Assembly: GCA_009268125.1 (NCBI GenBank)
Contig: WBOU01000020.1
Span: forward strand, 1-64,000
Length of the DNA stretch: 64,000 nt
Reading direction: 5' to 3'
Origin: Chloroflexia bacterium SDU3-3
GTDB lineage: Bacteria > Chloroflexota > Chloroflexia > Chloroflexales > Roseiflexaceae
In this document: positions 59,612 to 64,000 of the stretch, one piece after another
How the letters are laid out: every line of letters starts with the position of its first letter
Position numbering within the stretch: position 1 is the first letter of the stretch
Notes under the pieces: model-generated
The model's input: the letters and a program-made list of their open reading frames with translations, nothing else
The model's database searches: none
What the model was told of the DNA's origin: nothing
Program-made: the position numbers and the translations under genes

Positions 59612-60442
59612 ATGTTCTGGAAACGCAAACAGCCGTACGTCACCTACCTCCCTGGGCCAGCAGATGCCACAATCGGGATTCTCCAACAGGTCGCCAAGCA
59701 GAAAACGCCCATCCCCACGCTCAAGATAGGACTTAGCTCGCTCGAAGCGCCGAGCGCACGCCTGGCGATCGCGCTGTTCCAGCAAGAGGCCTACGGGCAG
59801 AGCCAGGTCGAGATCGAGGTTGCAGACATACAACAGCCAGACCCTCGTGTTCCACACCGTGCGGTCGACTTTGTCCTTTGGCACTACGAGGGGACAAATC
59901 CCACAGCCGCGTATCCGCCCCCACCACCCGAGCTTGCAGATCGCATAGCCGCCATCGCATCGACCCCATACGATCTCGCGCGCTGGGCGCAGCAAGCGCG
60001 GAGGCTAGGCCAGGAAGTTGGACCAGATGCCCTCGCGCATCTGCTGGGTGTCATGGTGCACCCGCCGCAGCGCCCCACGAAAATACCAGTGTGGTCCTGG
60101 CTGCTCTTCGTCCAAGTTGCCGCCGCCTTCACCATCGCCTTCATCGATCGTGAGCGCTGGCCGCACTCGCTCCGCAGGTCGGCGCTGTTCTCGCTGGCGT
60201 GCGGGCCAATGGACTGGAGCGTTGGCGCGGCGCTCTTGGCGCTGCAGCAGATCGCGCGCGATGACCCAAGCAGCCGCGAGGACATCGGCCAGCTGCACCG
60301 AGAATTGCTGCAATCGCTTCCACGACCTGGCGGCATCCCCTATCTTGATACGCTCGTATGGTGTGTTGCCGATAGCATGCCGTGGCTGAGCGACCCGCTG
60401 CGCTCACAGATAGTTCGCCTTGTGCGATCTGAAGCGGGGTAA
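59612..60442 (+). CDS. Hypothetical protein, unrecognised
   Basis: This 276-residue soluble protein starts with a basic segment (MFWKRKQPYVTYLPGPADAT). It is mostly helical in its second half (about 110-270; SALFSLACGPMDWSVGAALLALQQIARDD). No family or motif is recognised. The start ATG has no strong ribosome site, although CTGGAG lies eight bases upstream. It appears to be a single gene. Confidence 0.55.
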   Translation: MFWKRKQPYVTYLPGPADATIGILQQVAKQKTPIPTLKIGLSSLEAPSARLAIALFQQEAYGQSQVEIEVADIQQPDPRVPHRAVDFVLWHYEGTNPTAAYPPPPPELADRIAAIASTPYDLARWAQQARRLGQEVGPDALAHLLGVMVHPPQRPTKIPVWSWLLFVQVAAAFTIAFIDRERWPHSLRRSALFSLACGPMDWSVGAALLALQQIARDDPSSREDIGQLHRELLQSLPRPGGIPYLDTLVWCVADSMPWLSDPLRSQIVRLVRSEAG

Positions 60443-60577
60443 TCGCACCTAACCCTCCAGGGATATAGTTCCGCCGATCTTGCGTGCTGTTCGCATAGCT
60501 GAAACATCTTTCTTTGATCACCGTACATATGAGATATCTTTGTGATAAAGAGTGCATCTTAGAAAGGAACGCCAAGC

Positions 60578-61282
60578 GTGCGCGCTCATTCGCCCTACCG
60601 CAGGACCGAGCTACTGGTCGCATCTCTCTGGATCATCACCGCCATTGGCGCGATAAGCGGCGCGCTGCTGATCAACCCGATCATCAACGCGCCCGACTAC
60701 CTAACCGCAGCCGCGCCCAAGAGCGCCACGATCACAAGCGGCATGTTCGGCTGGCTGATCAACGATACTGGCATTGTCTTCATCGGGATCTTGCTATTTC
60801 CGATCCTCAAGAAGCACAGCGAGGTCATAGCGCTCGGCTACCTGAGCCTGCGCATCTTCGAGTCGCTCCTGATGATCGTCGGGGTGTTCTTCGCGATGCT
60901 GCTGATACCGCTCAGCCATGAGTTCATCCGGGGCGGGGGTGCAGACGTCGCGCTGTTTCAGGCCATCGGCGCGGTGCTGAAGCAGGCCGAGAACTGGTTC
61001 CTGAACCTGCTGCAGCTCGTGTTCCTCGGCCTGAGCGGAATCATGCTCAACATCACCCTATACCAGACCAAGCTCGTGCCAAGGCCTATCGCCATCTTTG
61101 GCCTTATCGGCTACGCCCTGCTGCTGCCAGCCGCTGTCGTCGGGCTGTTTGGCATCCTCGACCCCACCCCTGGCGGCCCGGCGTCGATCGTGGCCGTGCC
61201 CGTCGCGCTCTGGGAGATCATCATCATGCCGTTCTGGCTGTTTGCCAAGGGCTTCAACACCGCAGGCATCGCGGAGCAATAG
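60578..61282 (+). CDS. DUF4386-family membrane protein
   Basis: This 234-residue protein has about six hydrophobic helices and the DUF4386 pattern: RTELLVASLWIITAIGAISG at the start, YLSLRIFESLLMIVGVFFAM in the middle and PVALWEIIIMPFWLFAKGFN at the end. Function is unknown; members are common in soil bacteria and Chloroflexota. The start is a GTG with AAAGGA upstream. Confidence 0.85.
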   Translation: MRAHSPYRRTELLVASLWIITAIGAISGALLINPIINAPDYLTAAAPKSATITSGMFGWLINDTGIVFIGILLFPILKKHSEVIALGYLSLRIFESLLMIVGVFFAMLLIPLSHEFIRGGGADVALFQAIGAVLKQAENWFLNLLQLVFLGLSGIMLNITLYQTKLVPRPIAIFGLIGYALLLPAAVVGLFGILDPTPGGPASIVAVPVALWEIIIMPFWLFAKGFNTAGIAEQ

Positions 61283-61310
61283 CCACGCCGCTGCGTGCTC
61301 ATTCGGCAGA

Positions 61311-61362
61311 ACGTTTTACCACCAAGGCTCCAAGACACCAAGGAGCAAAAGGGAGCGAATCC
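61311..61362 (-). repeat. Dispersed CTTGGTGTCTTGG repeat, inverted copy
   Basis: On the minus strand this reads CTCCTTGGTGTCTTGGAGCC and then TTGGTGGTAAAACG, matching copies at 838, 25431 and 25761. It lies in the 61283-61514 gap, which has no gene but holds the TATAAT box of the next one. Confidence 0.6.
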
Positions 61363-61462
61363 GACGGTTCCAGCCTTGCTCGTTTCATCTTGATGTCTTC
61401 GTTTTGCAGAACACATAGGCCCTGCTCGTGCTCTTACCCGCTGCTGCGCGTAGGTTCTCGGC

Positions 61463-61468
61463 TATAAT
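61463..61468 (+). promoter_or_regulatory. TATAAT box before a GNAT gene
   Basis: GGCTATAATAGCGCC lies 47 bases before the ATG at 61515. Confidence 0.45.
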
Positions 61469-61514
61469 AGCGCCGCGATCTGCTGGTCACTAGGCAAAGA
61501 AGAGGAGATGGCGA

Positions 61515-62084
61515 ATGGATCAAAAGCTGCACTTCCCCGACGCGGTGCCGGTGCTGCTTGGCGATGCGGTATACCTACGCGAGCTGGCCGAGGAGGACAT
61601 CCCCGCCTGGTTTGCGCGCGCCACCGATGCCGAGTCGGCGGAGCTGGCTGGCGACCCCATCCCCGAGTCGATCGACCTAGGCACCCAATGGCTTGAGCAC
61701 CACCGCGAGCGCTTTGACCAGCGCGAAGCCCTGCGCTGGGCCATCGTGCCCAACGGCTCGGTGGCCAGCGTGGGCACCGTTGGGCTGAGCATCACATCCG
61801 CCGAGGCGCGGGTGGCCATGCTGGGCATCGTGATCGGGCGGGCGAGCTGGGGCAGGGGCATCGGCACCGATGCCGCGCGGACGGCCATAGGCTACGCCTT
61901 CGGCACGCTCGGCCTGGCCGAGGTGCAGGCCGAGGTGCTGGTGCGCAACACGGCCTCGCGCCGCATGCTGGAAAAGGCCGGCCTGCGTATCCTGCGCAGC
62001 CTGCCGGGCGACCCCAATTCGGCAACCGACTTCGAGGACTGCCTGCTGTATGGGATTTCTCGTCAGGATGATGCCTCTTCTTAA
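61515..62084 (+). CDS. GNAT acetyltransferase, RimJ/RimL-like
   Basis: This 189-residue protein has VYLRELAEEDIPAWFARATD, the acetyl-CoA loop IGRASWGRGIGTDAARTAIG and VLVRNTASRRMLEKAGL. It is a typical ribosomal-protein-serine- or small-molecule-acetyltransferase-like GNAT; substrate unknown. AAGAGGAG lies eight bases before the ATG at 61515; an out-of-frame ATG lies seven bases upstream. Confidence 0.88.
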   Translation: MDQKLHFPDAVPVLLGDAVYLRELAEEDIPAWFARATDAESAELAGDPIPESIDLGTQWLEHHRERFDQREALRWAIVPNGSVASVGTVGLSITSAEARVAMLGIVIGRASWGRGIGTDAARTAIGYAFGTLGLAEVQAEVLVRNTASRRMLEKAGLRILRSLPGDPNSATDFEDCLLYGISRQDDASS

Positions 62085-62108
62085 CTATCAGATCATCCAT
62101 GGAGGGAA

Positions 62109-62207
62109 ATGGAACAAAACGCTTTTCCTCTCGTATCTTCATTGATATGGATCATACGAGAGGAAAAGCGTCATTATGTTACAACATGGCCCCTGCCCCA
62201 ACTGTAG
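62109..62207 (+). CDS. Possible 32-codon leader peptide
   Basis: A short frame starting just after GGAGGG encodes a peptide beginning MEQNAFPLVSSLIW. It runs through the hairpin at 62119-62171 and overlaps, in another frame, the start of the zinc-ribbon gene at 62176. It may be a regulatory leader or mere chance; ribosome-site spacing is short. Confidence 0.25.
   Translation: MEQNAFPLVSSLIWIIREEKRHYVTTWPLPQL
62119..62171 (+). promoter_or_regulatory. 18-bp perfect hairpin occluding the ribosome site
   Basis: ACGCTTTTCCTCTCGTAT (62119-62136) pairs perfectly with 62154-62171 around a 17-base loop. The right arm contains GAGAGGA, the only Shine-Dalgarno for the gene starting at 62176, so the folded RNA would hide it. 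It could also act as a terminator for the GNAT gene. Confidence 0.6.
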
Positions 62208-62430
62208 CTCCCACGATATCATGGCCAACATCCACGTCATCGACCGTGGGCATTTCGACAACACCGACCAGGAGCTGACCGTGGGTATGCACCAGAACCC
62301 AAAAGCCATGTTGATAAAGGGCCTGTACCAGAGCGCGCGGTGGGCCTGGATCTGCGGGCAGTGCGGCTACACCGAGCTGTTTGCGCAACCCCCCCGCGAG
62401 CTGCTGGAGCTATACCGGCGGGCGGAATAG
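62176..62430 (+). CDS. Small zinc-ribbon protein
   Basis: This 84-residue protein has C7-x2-C10 (GPCPNCSS) and C-x2-C in WICGQCGYTELF, forming a zinc ribbon. The middle part is hydrophilic. The family is widespread among hypothetical proteins. Translation may be controlled by the hairpin just upstream. Confidence 0.75.
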   Translation: MLQHGPCPNCSSHDIMANIHVIDRGHFDNTDQELTVGMHQNPKAMLIKGLYQSARWAWICGQCGYTELFAQPPRELLELYRRAE

Positions 62431-62478
62431 GCCTACTACGGATGCCTGCGCATGCCCCTCTCTCTCCTGCTGCGCACC

Positions 62479-62512
62479 TTGACAGACCTCGTACAATACG
62501 CACATACGTTCG
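62479..62512 (+). promoter_or_regulatory. Promoter and LexA-like box, copy 1
   Basis: TTGACA (62479-62484), a 7-base gap, TACAAT (62492-62497) and CGCACATACGTTCG (62499-62512) precede the gene at 62537. The same module stands at 63065-63098. The last block differs in one position from a CGAAC-N4-GTTCG SOS-like box. The 7-base gap is too short for a classical -35/-10 pair. Confidence 0.5.
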
Positions 62513-62536
62513 CAAAAAGTGTTGGGAGGGAGAGAA

Positions 62537-63022
62537 ATGACAACACTCGCACCTCAGACCGATCAGGGCCAGCAGCACATCCAGACGCTCTACCATCAGC
62601 TTCTGAGCTATTGGAACAGCCGCGACGCAGCCGGGTTCGCCAGCTTATTCGCCGAGGATGGCAGCGCCGTTGGGTTTGATGGCAGCACCATGAATGGGAA
62701 GGCGGAGATTTTCGCCAGCCTGCAGCAGATCTTCGCCCACCACCCCACTGGCGCATACATCGGCATTGTCCGCGAGGTTCGTCAGCTTGTCGGCGGCGCG
62801 GCGCTGCTGCGCGCGGTGGCGGGCATGGTGCCGCCCGGGGCCGAAGGCCTTAACCCGGCGGTGCATACCATCCAGAGCCTCGTTGCCATTCAGGAGCACG
62901 ATTCGTGGTCTATCGCGCTCTATCACAACACCCCAGCCCAATTTCATGGTCGGCCCGAGCTGGTCGAGCAACTGACCAGCGAGCTTGAGCAGGCGCTGCT
63001 TGCTCGCCGTCAGGCAGATTAA
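62537..63022 (+). CDS. SgcJ/EcaC-type SnoaL-like protein
   Basis: This 161-residue NTF2-fold protein has LLSYWNSRDAAGFASLFAED near the start and a later NPAVHTIQSLVAIQEHDSWS and IALYHNTPAQFHG. The pattern matches the SgcJ/EcaC oxidoreductase-like family. Substrate is unknown. GGGAGGGAGAG precedes the ATG. It shares its promoter module with the VOC gene further downstream. Confidence 0.82.
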   Translation: MTTLAPQTDQGQQHIQTLYHQLLSYWNSRDAAGFASLFAEDGSAVGFDGSTMNGKAEIFASLQQIFAHHPTGAYIGIVREVRQLVGGAALLRAVAGMVPPGAEGLNPAVHTIQSLVAIQEHDSWSIALYHNTPAQFHGRPELVEQLTSELEQALLARRQAD

Positions 63023-63064
63023 GCATTGCTGAGCCATCGCTACCCCATCCCCCTCCTGCGCAGC

Positions 63065-63098
63065 TTGACAGATCCGATATAATACGCACATACGTTCG
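63065..63098 (+). promoter_or_regulatory. Promoter and LexA-like box, copy 2
   Basis: TTGACA (63065-63070), a 7-base gap, TATAAT (63078-63083) and CGCACATACGTTCG (63085-63098) precede the gene at 63127. Nearly 50 bases upstream and including the module are shared with copy 1. Confidence 0.5.
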
Positions 63099-63126
63099 TA
63101 TCAGCGATATAGCTGGAGGGGGAGAG

Positions 63127-63603
63127 ATGACAGCAGCCGATCAGGGTGTTAGCGCATGTCCTTTGGGGACAGGGCAGCCAGCAGCAGGCCAGCAGGGCCG
63201 CACGCACCAGCAGATCTTCATCAGCCTGCCCATCGCCGATCTGGCAAAATCGATGGCCTTCTTCACCGCGCTCGGCTACTCGTTCGACCCGCAGTCGACC
63301 ACCGACGCCACGGCGTGCATCGCCATCACCCCAACCACCACCGTGATGCTGATGACGCAGGCCAAATTCCGCGAGCTGACGCCCAGGGCCGCCTGCGACA
63401 CATCCAAACATGCCGAGGTGCTCTTCAGCCTCACCTGCGCGAGCCGCCAGGAGGTCGATGAGCTAGCCGCCAGGGCCGTGGCCGCCGGTGGCACGATGGA
63501 CAGGCCCGAGGACTTTGGGTTCATGTATACGCACGGCTTCACCGACATCGATGGGCATGGCTGGGGCCTTGTCTGCGTCGGCGAGCCGCCCACGGCGGCG
63601 TAA
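63127..63603 (+). CDS. VOC-family protein (glyoxalase/PhnB-like)
   Basis: This 158-residue protein has IFISLPIADLAKSMAFFTAL, CASRQEVDELAARAVAAGG and the C-terminal FGFMYTHGFTDIDGHGW segment of glyoxalase-like VOC proteins. The N-terminal 28 residues are Gly/Gln-rich and unusual. Metal residues are only partly visible, so catalysis is uncertain. GGAGGGGGAGAG precedes the ATG. A 14-bp hairpin terminator follows. Confidence 0.82.
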   Translation: MTAADQGVSACPLGTGQPAAGQQGRTHQQIFISLPIADLAKSMAFFTALGYSFDPQSTTDATACIAITPTTTVMLMTQAKFRELTPRAACDTSKHAEVLFSLTCASRQEVDELAARAVAAGGTMDRPEDFGFMYTHGFTDIDGHGWGLVCVGEPPTAA

Positions 63604-63621
63604 GGCTGGCACAGCAGCCCG

Positions 63622-63668
63622 GCCCAAAAGCCCCGCATGCGGCAAGCGCGCATACGGGGCTTTTGGGC
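63622..63668 (+). terminator. 14-bp perfect hairpin terminator
   Basis: GCCCAAAAGCCCCG (63622-63635) and CGGGGCTTTTGGGC (63655-63668) form a perfect stem around a 19-base loop. TTTT lies within the right arm; no separate T-run follows. It lies 19 bases after the VOC gene. Confidence 0.7.
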
Positions 63669-63828
63669 GTTATGGCTAAAAAACACACAGGGATACGCAC
63701 CATGGTATAGTACAGGTCTATCCGAATACGGAGGATCGGTCAATATTACGCATTGGAATATGATATGCTCTCAATCTTCCACACTGTGCAGAACATACTT
63801 TTGATGCGTACAAACCTCTAGAGCAACC

Positions 63829-64000
63829 ATGAACATCCATGTAGATACAATCACGCTACGAGCGCCCGAGGACCGAGACGCGCAGGGATTCATCGCTATC
63901 TGTAGCGAAGCCGAGACCATGCGATACTATGGCGCAGCAGGCGCGAATATCAGAACCCATGATGACGCGATCCGGCAGATACGATGGTGCCAGGATCTCT
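63829..64000 (+). CDS. GNAT acetyltransferase, partial at window end
   Basis: From the ATG at 63829 the frame stays open to the end of the window: ITLRAPEDRDAQGFIAICSE and AETMRYYGAAGAN are the typical first strand and helix of a RimJ/RimL-type GNAT. About 57 residues are visible; the acetyl-CoA loop would lie beyond the window. Confidence 0.75.
   Translation, partial: MNIHVDTITLRAPEDRDAQGFIAICSEAETMRYYGAAGANIRTHDDAIRQIRWCQDL

Noticed and set aside
32600-64000. A true integron cassette array
   Set aside because: Gene content fits, but RYYYAAC/GTTRRRY pairs are missing after nearly all genes, only one attC-like palindrome was found and no integrase is present.
1-64000. tRNA, rRNA or riboswitch genes
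   Set aside because: I looked for tRNA-like cloverleaf ends and conserved rRNA blocks and saw none; a covariance-model scan could still find small structured RNAs.

Overview
The window is high-GC (roughly 60-68 percent) bacterial DNA with compact, mostly short operons. The gene complement suggests a Chloroflexota (Chloroflexia-type) bacterium: a giant SCO7613-like membrane protein, two GT-C glycosyltransferases in front of a split (two-subunit) lipoate ligase, a BdbC-type DsbB, a NarL-type histidine kinase/regulator pair, a secreted PL9-type pectate lyase and many GNAT, VOC and DUF enzymes. This assignment is inferred from gene content and style; no rRNA, tRNA or other marker gene was recognised.

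Layout. 1-1.1 kb is gene-free and holds a six-copy 42-bp tandem repeat plus dispersed repeats. 1.1-12.8 kb holds an HNH-domain protein, a 7TM protein, a 1959-residue polytopic membrane protein, a TauE/SafE permease and small proteins of unknown role. 12.3-16.9 kb (minus strand) is a four-gene operon: secreted M4 thermolysin-like protease, PrsW-type intramembrane protease, anchored PsbP/Mog1-like protein and a small protein resembling the M4-protease inhibitor emfourin. 17.1-23.3 kb holds the two-component pair, DsbB/BdbC, UppP, a CheY-like receiver and a two-domain VOC dioxygenase, closed by a 26-bp perfect hairpin. 23.3-25.1 kb is the pectate lyase; 25.1-26.0 kb is gene-free and rich in dispersed repeats. 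26.0-30.1 kb is a tight plus-strand operon: two GT-C enzymes, then lplB and lplA.

30.25-32.4 kb is a sharp AT-rich island carrying a P-loop ATPase and a 108-residue partner of unknown function. It is the clearest recently acquired and possibly undescribed system in the window.

32.6-64 kb is an accessory region. Nearly every gene is on the plus strand, small, with its own strong Shine-Dalgarno and often its own TATAAT box. It encodes many stand-alone modifying or detoxifying enzymes (six GNATs counting the partial one at the end, VOC proteins, SnoaL-like proteins, DHFR-like, CPT-like and fructosamine-kinase-like phosphotransferases, macro domain, PTP, SDR, RraA, methyltransferase). It also holds a TnpB-only IS200/IS605 element, partial duplications, and a decayed second copy of the fructosamine-kinase/P-loop-kinase gene pair. 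Several low-GC genes (GNAT at 40.5 kb, PD-(D/E)XK-like at 50.4 kb, UDG-like at 55.2 kb) are interspersed, consistent with piecemeal acquisition. I looked for integron structure and found only one attC-like palindrome and no integrase.
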